Source of the DNA: Corylus avellana
Taxonomy: Eukaryota > Streptophyta > Magnoliopsida > Fagales > Betulaceae
Length of the DNA: 64,000 nt
Direction: 5' to 3'
NCBI RefSeq assembly: GCF_901000735.1
Contig: NC_081550.1
Location: 826,669-890,668, forward strand
Within the stretch, counting starts at the first letter, position 1. The number at the start of each line of letters is the position of its first letter. Positions 28,416 to 48,179 of this stretch are shown piece after piece. The notes below the pieces were generated by a model, which was not told where the DNA came from, did no database searches, and worked only from the letters and a program-made list of their open reading frames with translations. A program made the position numbers and the translations under genes.

Positions 28416-28690
28416 GATTGGGATCCCCTGGAATTCCTAGGAGAATTCTAGTTTTTGAAATTTCAGATCCAGACCATCCATTTTCATTTAAAAGTCAATA
28501 TCCTGCCACGTGTCCCACTACTAATAAAATAATAATAAATTTTTAATGATATTAATAATCATCATTATTTTATTATTTTATTAGTAGTGAGATACGTGGC
28601 AAGATAATGGCTCTTGGATGAAAATAGATGACTTGGATCTGAAATTTCAAAAACTAGAATTCTCATAAGAATTTTAGGGGATCCGAATCC
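28416..28690. mobile_element. foldback MITE
   Basis: Near-identical inverted arms of about 120 bp: the left arm runs GGATTGGGATCCCC, then GAATTCTAGTTTTTGAAATT and CAGATCC; the right arm carries the reverse complement of each block, ending GGGGATCCGAATCC. The central 25-30 bp is AT-rich and partly palindromic. I could not define a clean target-site duplication, so the superfamily is unassigned. Confidence 0.8.
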
Positions 28691-29511
28691 GGGTGATAAA
28701 AGGTGGAACCGAAAGGGAATGCACTACAAATAGTGCAGGACTATAAATTTTTTTTTTCTATAGCCAATTAATTGACTATGCCCACAAATATTGTACTTAA
28801 ATCTTTTCAACAGTGAGAGGTATCCCAAATTGAGCGGCTCATATGCTAGCAAAGGACTGCACTATCTGTGAAAGATAAAGTGGTCCATATATAAAGAGGA
28901 TGCACTTATATATTCAATGTGCTAATGACATTGTAATTGCTGAATATTGTGTTCAATCACTTCCAAAAGATGTTAGTAAAAGCACCGAAAAGAAGATTAA
29001 TAATAGCTTACAAAAAGTGGGAATCACATGTATATATTAATACGTTGCCAATTCCTGTACCTCTAATCCCTTCTCCCCACCAAGACAAGACATGTCACAC
29101 GGATTTATATAAGAAATCTATGGATGAAGCCCGTGAAGGAATAATATTGTCTAGGGTTAAAACCATTTTCATCCACACAAGAAATGTATAGGTACAGAAC
29201 TCTAGATGGTTGAAATGAAAGGCCTGGCCTGGTGGATCTAAATTAACCACAATCTTAATTACTTAATTATTACGCAACTCAAACGGTCAAAAACCATGCA
29301 TGCATGGCAAGATTTATTAGTAAAAATCCAAGGAAAGCAATTAGGTGTCCGACAATCTTATTAGACTTTCAAACCCGCCGGCCACTTTTCATGATGACAT
29401 GCATGCACGAGTACTACGTTAATGTGAAAGAATCCAAGAATTTCTCACCAACTTTAGAATTTTTGAATCTGAAGGGCATTTCACGGGTTAAAAAAACAAG
29501 TTTTTTCAGTT

Positions 29512-29519
29512 TATAAATA
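29512..29519 (+). promoter_or_regulatory. TATA box of peroxidase 1
   Basis: TATAAATA lies 82 bp upstream of the first ATG, in a context shared with the third peroxidase gene (TTTATAAATAA then GG and an AT-rich leader). A second TATA-like element, CTATATAAAAG, sits only about 20 bp before the ATG and is too close to be the main one. Confidence 0.65.
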
Positions 29520-29555
29520 AGGGATTGTAATTTGCTTTGTTAGACATCGAATTAA

Positions 29556-35779
<6,224 letters not shown>

Positions 35780-36412
35780 ATATAGAGAGATAAGACCAAG
35801 TAGTACTGCAAATAAGCCATAGATGCAAGTTGTAATTTATGGTTATGATGAAATATATATGTAAGTAACTTAGTATGTATATGCTCAATAAAAAGTCTTT
35901 GAAACTTGGAATAATGTAATATATATGTTAGTATATGTCACGGTTTCTTCACCACATTGAAATGTATCCTAGAAAACTCGGAAACTTAATATAAAATGGC
36001 GCGCGTGCACACACTCGAAAATAGCACGGCCTGAAACTAGCTAGCTAACAGAGGAGCTTGTTAGTATTTTTGCCTCAAGGAGAGAATTTCTATACCCATC
36101 AACATATATAAATCTCATTTGTTGATCATCACTATTTTAAGTGAAACATATGGATTTATTTTATGATTTAGATTAAATTTTACGAATATAATAATATATG
36201 TAGTGCCATATACATTATTATATGCAATAAAACAAAATTTTGACTATAAAATAAAGACAATTTCTACTCCTAGTTGAATAGCCCAAAGTTTGATTGGCCT
36301 CCCCTGAGTTTAAAAGAGTTGCTGTATATATATGGTCTTTCTTTTTCTCCTCCTCATTTCTCTCTAGGCTCAAACGTACGATGGTGTAAATGAGACACCT
36401 TAAAAGTTAAAT

Positions 36413-36605
36413 CAAGGGAAATGATAGGTATTCAATTTATTTGCCTAACTTAAGTCCATGGCCACCCCTACCAGAGGTCAAATCAATATATCAAATCTTA
36501 CCGGTCAAATCAAGAGAAATGATAGATATCCAATTTACTTGCCTAACTTAAATCCATGCTACCCCCACCAAAGGTCAAATCAACATATCCAATCTCACTG
36601 CCCAC
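36413..36605. repeat. 98-bp tandem repeat inside the unit-B-specific segment
   Basis: Two imperfect units (36413-36510 and 36511 to about 36605) share CAAG(G/A)GAAATGATAG, TTGCCTAACTTAA and AGGTCAAATCAA(T/C)ATAT. They lie within a roughly 410-bp stretch (36229-36640) that unit A lacks; the flanks in unit A join directly. Confidence 0.75.
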
Positions 36606-37071
36606 AGACCACCCAGCCCCAAGGGTCAAACCAAGAGTAGTCCCTCTGTATCTGAAAAAGAAAGGGTGGTCAAAAACAGGGACCATCGAGCGGTCGAGCC
36701 ACCCAAAAGCCTGCAAACCCTCCCCTCTCTCTCTCTCTCTCTCTCTCTTTATGCAGCTTTTGTTGAGAGCTTTTTAGGTGGCAGGACCACCCAACCTCAC
36801 CTCTCTCTCTCTCTTTTTTTGTTTTTTTTGTTTTTTGCATCAGGCTTTTGCAAAGCAGAACCGCCACGAGGAAATTTATGGCACGTGCCTATAATGATTC
36901 ACTTACATTCGAATCTTGTGCTGTTTCCTGCCCAAAGAAAAGGAACAGGAAAAATGTAGAAAAATAGAAAAAATAGAGCTCCATGCACGATTAGGAAACT
37001 CTTTGTCCAAACAAGCCCTCACATCCTCTAATCCAAAATGACACTCAAGGTTCATATTTTGAGGGATTGTG

Positions 37072-37275
37072 GCTTTGTTTGGTAAAGCTCTTTTTTTTTT
37101 TTTTCTTTTTTTTTTTTTTAATTATACTGTTCATTACAATTTCTCAAAAAAAATCAACATTAAAACATTTTAACTTTTTTTATTTTTTATATCACATCAT
37201 TGCAAAACAATTTTTTTTTTTTTTTTTTTCACATCAATCTACATTGTCTAAGAAAAAGGCTTTACCAAACAAAGC
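37072..37275. mobile_element. MITE-like element in unit B
   Basis: Inverted termini GCTTTGTTTGGTAAAGC on the left and GCTTTACCAAACAAAGC on the right are perfect reverse complements. This is the counterpart of the element at 32404-32673 in unit A; B keeps the better-matched ends. No clear target-site duplication was found. Confidence 0.7.
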
Positions 37276-38072
37276 ATGCATGGCTGCATCTCTTGCTAAG
37301 TGACATCATGAACCTAATATACTTACCCCCTTTTTTTTAAGAATTATGTCATGTGATTAGAAGACATTATGTTTTATACAAATAAGAGAGTTCCAATCAC
37401 ATAATCTTATCAAGTATACACTTAATTTTTTTTACAAATTAATGTGACACTTTACATGAGTGACATGTGTCACAACATGAATAAAAAAAAGAAAGTAATA
37501 AAATATTTGATAGGTAAACTTAATTGTTTAGTGGTTAATATGAAAGCAAAGGTGGATAAAGAATTTTGGTTGCTTGGAGATCGTGCATAACAACAAAATT
37601 GAGAGCAAAATGGACGTAGGCTCCTTAGTCAGTGCAAATGGGAAAATGGTTAGCTTTCGTAGATGCTTTGTAAAAAAATAGTTGGCTTTTTGCTCTATTT
37701 TAGGCACAGTTTTTCCACCGCACAATAGCTAGTTCCTTGAACATGGATTTTAAACACTTTGAAAATACGTAGCCTCTTTGTTTGACAAGTCTTTGTTTGA
37801 CAAGTACTTTAAGCATATCCCCAAAATCTCGATTGTCTTTTGAATTTGAAAATAACACTTTGAAAACTATGAAGTTTGAAGCCATATAAGCTCTTTGTTT
37901 AATAAGTTAAAGCAACTCCCCCACGCAAAAAAAATTTCTCACTTACCTTATTTTGGAATGTCATCCACACGTTCAATGATAGCTATAATTGCTTAATTAA
38001 CCGGCCATATGTGCTATTATTATTATTATTTTTTAGGTTGGAAAAAGAGAAATTTTATCTAGGTTAAAGAAA

Positions 38073-38556
38073 GGGTAAAGTCCACATACCCCCCTCAAAC
38101 TACCATCAAATTGACATGTTCCACCCAAATTTTCAATTGTGATAATGTTCCCTCAAAACTATCAAAAAATTGTCAATGTCTCCCCCAAAGACTAGCAATA
38201 AGACAAAAATGCCCCTATAGATTTCTCAATAAGATAAAAATACCCCTATAAATTCAAAAAAAAAAATTGATTTTTTTTAAAAACGAAAAAATTTTAATTT
38301 AAAAATAATATTTTTTTAAAAAACAATTTTTTTTAAACGGAAATTTTTATTAAATAAAAAACTATTTTTTTAATTTAGTTTTAAAAAAACAAAAAAAAAA
38401 TCATTTTATTAAACAAAAATTTTATTTTTTTAAACGTAAATTTTTATTTAAATAAAATTATAAAACAAAAATAAAAAAACAAAAAAAAAAAAAATTGGCC
38501 AACGTTTGGATTTTTTTTTTTGTTAGTTTTAGGTTTTTTCTAGAAGTTTTAGTTTT

Positions 38557-38589
<33 letters not shown>

Positions 38590-38726
38590 CAATTTTACTA
38601 AGGGGTAATTTTCATTGGGGAACATTGAAATTTTTGGTAGTTTGGGGGGGACATTGTCACAATTGAAAGTTTGGGAGGGACATTGTCAATTGAGTGGTAG
38701 TTTGAGGGGTTATGTGGACTTTCCCC
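38073..38726. mobile_element. 654-bp foldback transposon with 9-bp target-site duplication
   Basis: The element begins GGGTAAAGTCCACATA and ends TATGTGGACTTTCCCC, with long inverted arms carrying matching blocks such as CCTCAAACTACC and TCAATTGTGA. The middle is AT-rich with long A and T runs and no coding frame. It is flanked by a perfect 9-bp direct repeat TTAAAGAAA (38064-38072 and 38727-38735). The duplicated unit A shows the site without the insertion at 33486-33493. A 9-bp duplication points to a Mutator-type source of transposase (established for that superfamily). Confidence 0.93.
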
Positions 38727-41700
38727 TTAAAGAAATTTTTTTTTAAAAATTTATAGTAAAAGTTATAGTACTCCTAATAATTTTCATAAACTTTTTATAA
38801 TTTACTGTCTAGTTAGCCCTGAAAAATATTAATGTATGTACGACATGCACCCCATTTTCATTGTTTATGTTAGGTAGCATTAATTTGAATATAAGGATTT
38901 GATGGAGGGATTTCGGATTTGAATACTTGGTTTAAATTGTTTGAATATGTATATATGTAAAGAACAATTATTTGATGGTAGTAAAATTCGTGAATAGTTG
39001 GATTGTCACAGCTGATCAGCAAATAATGTTTAGATATATGGTGTGAAATTTCATGTTCAATCACTATATATTGTGTTTTTCTTTTACAAATCCAAACCTT
39101 GTATTTATTTAAGATTAATATTAGAAATTATATTTTTACTCCACAACTATTCTACAATGCTAGCTCAAGCGTCAATCTCAACCAACTATTGAAAATTTTA
39201 TTTTTTATTTGTTTTTTCTAAAAGACTATGATTGATCCAAGAAATTAGACTGGCACATTAACATTGTGGGATAAAAATATAATTTATAGTATTGGTATTT
39301 ATTTAAACAATCACTTTTAAAATTATAATCCAATTCCCTATATACGAATGCTATTAGAATATTAATTAAATGATTAAATTTATCATTTGTTATCCGTTTA
39401 AGTTTTTAGAATAATTATCAATTTAATTTAATATAATATCGGAGCAAAATTTATGAATTCCAACTCTAATTCTACAATTTATCTCATTTTTGGGAAATTA
39501 TTTAGACAAAAAAATATCACCCGTGAGAGTTGGTAGTAAAAACATGGAACATTAGGGATACTAGTAGCCAAGTTAGTTGAATCGGATTCTCAACAATTTG
39601 CTACTTAGATTGCTAGTAATTCAGACAACAAGTATTAAATAGTTCTTATGAAACTTACTTATTCTAACAAAGAGACACATCTCTCGAAACTTATTTAGAC
39701 AAGTAAGTCATTTAAAATTCTCTCATATTTAGTGTATAAATTGTGCACAATTCAAACTATATGTTAGAAGGGAGATTTTTATCCCTCTAAAAATAAGTAA
39801 TTTTTACCATTAAAGCTGAGATAAAAAAAAAATAAAAAAATAATAATAATAAAAAAAAGAAGAAGACAACATTACTTCAAACCGACAGGATGTTTATCTA
39901 GCTAAGTTAGATTCCCACGTAGAGGGATTAATTAATCGTATGAAACATATAATTATAATGCCCATCCCATGCCCGACAAGATAAAATGGGCAGGTGCACC
40001 AAGTGGGGTTGTGAGAAAAGTATAAATGTGTTAAAGTCTTCATTGTGCCCTACCCAAGATAATTCTAGATGCTTCAACAGGAAGACGAGGACTTGGAACA
40101 TGAACTGATGAACATACCTATATGCCTACATGCCCTATCTTCTTCAATTACACCTAACCTCAGACCATATAAGCCTTAATTTATTAGACTGGAAAAAGAA
40201 AAAGAAAAAGTGAAAGAAAAAGAAAAAGAAAAAGAAAAAGCCTGAATTTATTAGTAATAATCCAAGCAAAGCAATTTTCTTTTCAACAACTATTTTAGCT
40301 TTTCTACCTTACAAACTGCAAGCTGCTGCTCACTAATTCTCCCCGACCTTTCAACCCCATGCAGCATCCATCACAATTTCCTACAATTTTTAAATTACGA
40401 ATTTTAGGTTATTTATTTCTAGGCATAGCTCGGAAAATGTAATGTAACTAGTTATAGTTGATAATTGAGTCATCTGGTTCTTGTTATTTATGCTGTAAAA
40501 AACTTTGAACCAAAAACTATCTTTTGGTTTACTAAAGAAAAAATGTCGCTCCAAAAGTGATGAAAAAACATTTTAGGATGAAAATTCTTTCTAACTGTCT
40601 CGATAACAAGCTACATTTTTAATATGTGGCATTTTTCAAAATGTTTCAATGCTTAGAAATGACATAAATTTCGTAATTTGAGAATAAAAATTGTAAGGGA
40701 ATCCTAATCCATAAACTATAAGTTGGTTGCTCAATACCTAATTCTCTCCGCCGGCCATTTTTCATGACACGTGGATGATGCAATTGTTTAATTAGACGGT
40801 GAGGTTGTAAATACTCTTATAAAATAAGAAAAGATTTTAGAGTAATTCAAGCTAGAGGGGTTAGATGGCTGAATTGGCCGGCTACAAGTTTATTCAGACT
40901 AAGAGAAAACTATCGGATTGACGCCGGTCGGAAGGCACCTGTGAGAAGCCTCTGATGCTTAATTCAATAAGGTATTTTTTTTTTTTTTTGGTGCATAAAG
41001 CGAACCAAGAGAGTAAAAAGAAAGAATGTGTATCTTTTAATAGGAGAAACTTCTTGTGCAATATCTTTAACATTGGTGTTACTAGTATGTGATTTTTCTT
41101 GTTAATAAATTGTATTAATAACTGTTTGGTGATTGACGAGGATGTATCTGCATGTTTTTATGTGAAGAAGACTTTAAGAGTTGTCGAGTGACTTTTCTTG
41201 TGATGATGAATACGTGTTCTCATGGGGAGTTAGTTAAGAATCTTATGATCTTATTATTTTCATGTAAAAGCTGATAATTGAGTGGCCCTCTTGTGATTAT
41301 TTACATGCATTCACTCCAACATTAATGCATATGTACTGCGTACGATAATGTCATAATTTATGCATTTAATAAACTTTAGATATTTTCAATATGGATGCGT
41401 CTGGACGACGTTAATGTCACATAACGTACAGTTAATGCATTTCCAATCAACTTTAAGACTTTTTTCACTTAAAAAGAAATAATAAAAAAAAACAACTTTA
41501 GAATTTTCCAACATGCATGCTTTAGACTTTTCCAATCTGATGAACCTTCTAAGTGGTTGTGTGTACCTCATTTTCCCAACCCCTCATAATATCCGACCGT
41601 ATCAATAATACAGAAATTTGAATGGTTTAAAAGATAAGATTTCAACGTTCACATTTGGTTGAACAAATGTCTAGCCAAAATTTAACTAAAGAACACCTTT

Positions 41701-42397
41701 TTTTCTTTTTTTAATTTAGATATTGGCCTTCTTAAAGTACGTTCATCATTTTAGCTATCAATTTTTATTATTCTATTTAAAATATTATTTCTATATTTAT
41801 TTTCTCTATTTCCAAAGAGGTAAGAGAGAATTAGATTAATTAATTAATTATTATTATTATTACAATGCTCAAAATTTGTTGAGCACCATAACGGTTTGTC
41901 AAATCTTTAGCTAAAGTGGCTAGTCGAATGAGGAGTTTTATTTTTTTGACATTTTTTACTACATATGTTAGTATTCTTACAGCATTTACATTGAGCTCAA
42001 CAAAATAGTCTTTTGTAACTAAACACACACCCCATCCAGCTAACTACAATGGCCAAACCACTGTTGAGCAGCTACGGTTGATAACATATAATATAAAATT
42101 TGTTCTGTCATATCTCGCAATAAAAAATAGATTTATATTCTCTCCTCCAATTGTTATTGAATGACACTTGAACTTTAATAATAAAGAAAAAATTATTTAA
42201 ATGGAATAGTAAAATGCTGAGCTAGATGTCGGTGTTTTGAAAAAGTAGATAGCTAAAACTGTGATTTTTTAGCTAAAATTTAGCTAAATATTTACTGAGC
42301 AAAATGTAAGTGTTCTGATGGGCATGTCTGTTACAAACATGTTAATTGACATGTTCCTTTCTGTGTTGTTGGGACAGTCTAATAACATTGAATCAGA

Positions 42398-42609
42398 GCC
42401 TATTTGAAATTGCGTTTGAAAAATAGAGCTTTTAAATCAAAAAGAGTTTTTGGATAAAAGCTAAAAGTGCGTTTTGATAATTTTTAAGATTTTTCTTCCC
42501 TTAAAAGCGCTTTTAATTTTTTTACCAAACGAATACTTTTTTCTTCAAACGAACTTTTTTAGTGTTAAAAGCACTTTTAAGTCCCTCAAACGCAATCTTA
42601 ATCAAGCCC
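42398..42609. mobile_element. MITE in the promoter of peroxidase 3
   Basis: Imperfect inverted ends: the left contains ATTGCGTTTGA and the right, on the other strand, ATTGCGTTTGAGGGACTT; inner blocks AAAAGC(T/G)(C/T)TTTTAA also pair. It ends about 80 bp before the TATA box of the gene. Target-site duplication unresolved. Confidence 0.65.
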
Positions 42610-42690
42610 TCAGTCCAAACGTGTTAATTAGTATACTTCTTTTCTTTTATTTTATTTTTTGGGGTTAAGGAACGAACATGCTTGTCACTT

Positions 42691-44645
<1,955 letters not shown>

Positions 44646-46120
44646 ATATTGAGAGATATATAAGGCTGAGTACAAATAAGCTAAATGCAAGTTAATCTAT
44701 GGTAATTGGTAATGATATTCATATATGTATAAGTGTCAGCATTTATATATACTAATATACACCTTTTGCTGCACATTTGGTACTTTTGATTTGAGTGTAT
44801 TGAGACTTGAAATTTTGAGTGTTTTCATAGGATTCGGCTTATATGCTGTTATTTCAATAACAACATGTATGTTGTAGTTTAATCAATGTTCAAGATTGAA
44901 TCTCTCAAAATTTCTCTTCATTTTCTCTCTTGTATTAAAAACTTCTAAAATTAAGTCAACTTTGAAATTTAATTTTGACCATTGATTAAACTATAGCATA
45001 CATGCTGTTATTAAAATAACAGCATGTAAGCCATATCCGTTTTCATATATCCACCTTTTGTACTCTATGTGAATTTCGTTAATGCCGAACCATATAAGTT
45101 TTTTGTGTTCTCTACGTGTGCTTGTTATATTTTTCTTCTATTTCTCAACTTGTTTATCATTCAAAATCTTAGTTTGTTACTATGTACCACCCAATTTACA
45201 ATTTTCAATTATTAAATTAATTATCATCTCTTCACTATGATCACATAGGAAGATGCTTCAGTGGGCTTCCATGAGAAAGAAAAAGAGAAAGAGAAAGAAA
45301 ACACAGTTTGAATTGGCATTAGTACTTTGCCATTAGGGGAAGAAAGCTCTTGAAACAAAAGCTATTGCACATGCGTCAGCAGCCAGCAGGCATGGCATCT
45401 GGAAGGGAAGGGAGGATCTTGGCCTTGGCCCCTCCCCTCTTAACTAAAAACTTCAATAAAATATTGTTACATATATATTATATTTGGGCCAAAAATATTA
45501 TGTTTGATTCCTATTCTCTTGACTCCTGTGCTCTCGAACGCAGTAACACCAGAACATCTTGCAGAGCTCAGCACCCATACAACCGAAAAACACAAAAAAA
45601 AACTCTTGAAAAATATTACACAAAAGAAAGAGAAGTTTCAATGCTATTGTGAGGCTTGAGACTGCAGAGTTATTGTCTTCATACTTTGGCCTCCCTCGAT
45701 AAGAATTCCTGGTCAGGCCATTATAAGAGACCTAGACATCTAGGGGGAAGTGGTAATTGATGAACGTTCAAGCATTTTGGCATCTGATCTGAATAATAGA
45801 TATGACATGTCTTATTCATCATTGTGGAAGCTGTAGTATCACCTAATCATTAGAGAGCATGTCAATCCTCCATATGCCTAATTCCTCACATTGCATGAAC
45901 ATGGTGAGTAGGTCTTGGTTAAGCATGTCAGGTAAATTTGAAAGACCATCAAACATTAAAGTCATCAAACAAGGAAAGATGCCTTGCCTTCCTACATTGT
46001 AAATTAATTGATAACAATTTAACAAGAAACACAGAATCTACCCATTTACAGTGTAATAAACGAATTTATCTACCAGCTTATTTTCCAACTTCAGCCTTTT
46101 AAAGTTGTTTCTATAATATC
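44646..46120. other. convergent intergenic region, peroxidase 3 and SINA-type gene 3' ends
   Basis: Apart from a 209-bp MITE (44830-45038), no gene or RNA was found. The plus-strand frame at 45350-45652 has no recognisable family and low-complexity content. Confidence 0.6.
44830..45038. mobile_element. 209-bp MITE with 9-bp target-site duplication
   Basis: Nearly perfect inverted arms of about 75 bp: GGATTCGGCTTATATGCTG on the left and, inverted, GGATATGGCTTACATGCTG on the right, continuing through TGTTATT and AGTTTAATCAATG. It is flanked by a perfect 9-bp direct repeat GTTTTCATA (44821-44829 and 45039-45047), consistent with a Mutator-type MITE. Confidence 0.88.
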
Positions 46121-48179
46121 TCATTGCTCTTTCCATATACGGCCAGTGACTTTCAGCTTCAACTCCTGCCTACTATTGCTTCCAGAAAAGAAGAGTGCCA
46201 GATTTCTCTGAATAATTAATCCATCTTGACTATCCCTTACCTTTTTGTGGCTATCGCGGATACTCCTTGGTATGCCTTGCCATGTAAGTTTCCTGCCATT
46301 TCCACCAACTTCCAGACTGTAACTAAATTGCTTGGCCTCATCTTCATCACCCATGAATCGCAGGAAGGCCATGTAAACAGGTGCCGTTTCAAGATGGAAA
46401 GCCTCAAAGTGCAAGCAGAACTGACGGCCGAAGCAATTGAAGACCTGCACCAGATAAAAGAATTGCAAGGTGGCTTCAAATCTTTGGTGTAATTCAAATA
46501 AAATTGAATGCAACAGAACCAGGTTGCATTAAACTACCATTAGGATATTGGAGATAATGGGGAAAAGAATAAGAAAATGCTAAATATGGCTCCCTTTTTC
46601 AGATTTTCTTTAAGCATAAGCCAATTTCTACCCATTCTTTCCGAGAGCCAAATAAAAGACAGAAAATAACACTTTGTTGACATATTAAGATATGTATATT
46701 CAAAAAAAAAAAAAAAAAAAGAAAGGGAAAAAAAAAAACAAGAGTAAACATACTTCTACAGGAAATCCAGCTGACATGCTTCATATATCAAACTAAAGGG
46801 CAATTGCTTTAAAGATATAACAGCTCTTACAGTTAACATCCATATAGCATTTCCAACTTCTTCAGGATTGGATTTCACATATCTGTGGCTGAAAGTACAT
46901 CCATCTTGCATATCAACCTTGTGATCCTTCTTGAGATGCATGACAAGGAGTGGGATATCACCAGTGACAGAGCATTCAGCCCCAGCATAAGGGCAGTTGT
47001 ATGGACGATATTTACAGTGTTTCTCATGTTTGAGCTTGCTGTAATATGGGAATATATCGTGACAACCCAATATTTGGTACTTGCAAGGGAGCTCTATTGA
47101 CTCTGCCACTTTCTCTAAAGCCAAGCACCTTATATTTCCAAGCTCATGGCGGCATGTGGGGCAACAGTTGTGCATTCTAGCCTTGCAGTTTGAACATAGA
47201 GTGTGGCCATTTGGACACTAAGACATAAAATAAAGTAAGTTACAATGATGATATGATTTTTTTTCTCCATAAAACAGTTTAATAGAAAATATCTGCAAGT
47301 AATGCAGTGATTCAACAGACAGCTAAAAATGCTTAAAATAATCAAGCAGTTTATGGCTCTGTTCAATTGCAAAATAAGACAGGAAAAGGGATCAATGATG
47401 AAGCCATGAAGGCTGATGTGTTTAAAATTATCATGACAAAGATACTTGTCTTTACAAGTAAAATAGTGGTCAATATGAGATTTATAAAGACTTCTGGGAA
47501 AAGGCAGTACTCGAGATCAGGGACAGAAACATGAGTTTTAGTGTTGAGGAAGCAAAAAAAAAAAAAAAAAGTAAAAAATTGGAGGGGGGGAATTAATTTT
47601 TGAGGGTTTACTTCATAAAAATATATATTTTTCACCCTGCTTTCAGCCACCCTCTCCTTGACTAAATACTTAATTTCATTCTTGAATTTTTCTGAAGTGA
47701 TTGAAGATAACTTTTTGTGATTTTGTACCACAATTTCTGGTTGTTCTGAAAGTGAATGCTTCATAAATTACAATCAAAACATTTTGTATGAGAGCATGTA
47801 AAATTGCAACCACTGAATTCTGTTTATAAGCAATAATACCCATGACTATAAATTGAGAATTTCCTATTAGACAGAGGAAGTACTAAGGTGTGTAAAGAAA
47901 ATGTAATTCTCCAGAATTATTCAGGTTCTAAATTCAGAACCTATGAGAGTATACCTGGTATATTGGAGGGTTCATTAAATTCATGCAAACAGGACACTCA
48001 AGTAGCTCATACACATCATTATTTGATGACCTTCCAGGATTTCCACCTAAACCAGGGGCAGCTTTTTTGTAAGCAGAACTCCTTAAATCTGCACTGGAAC
48101 TTGCCGGATCTGAATCCGAGGATGCAATGCAAGACTCAGTCACTTCATGGCAGAAGCCTCCTCCATGGCCAGCAGACAT
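46121..48179 (-). CDS. SINAT: SINA-type RING E3 ubiquitin ligase (SINAT family)
   Basis: An E3 ubiquitin-protein ligase of the SEVEN IN ABSENTIA family. Plant members form dimers and target transcription factors, autophagy proteins and others for degradation. Exons in transcript order: 47955-48179, 46831-47217, 46121-46444; all junctions are phase 0, giving 311 aa. A Ser/Asp-rich N-terminus precedes the RING finger: CPVC (62-65), C76 with H80, C83/C86 and C94-PT-C97. The SIAH-type zinc finger and TRAF-like substrate-binding domain follow (LPCKYQILGC to GRIWKEQ). The protein ends directly at KEQ, without the roughly 15-residue tail I recall in Arabidopsis SINAT3 and SINAT5. It also shows unusual replacements in the otherwise very conserved core (for example NPEEVGNAIWMLT), so it is a diverged family member and I do not assign a subtype number. 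The start is the first ATG; an upstream in-frame TTG is not credible. Confidence 0.92.

Noticed and set aside
41977..42320. Possible inverted-end Harbinger-type MITE (ends near CAGCATTTACATTGAGCTCA).
   Set aside because: The ends match only loosely and no target-site duplication is visible; left as unclassified spacer.
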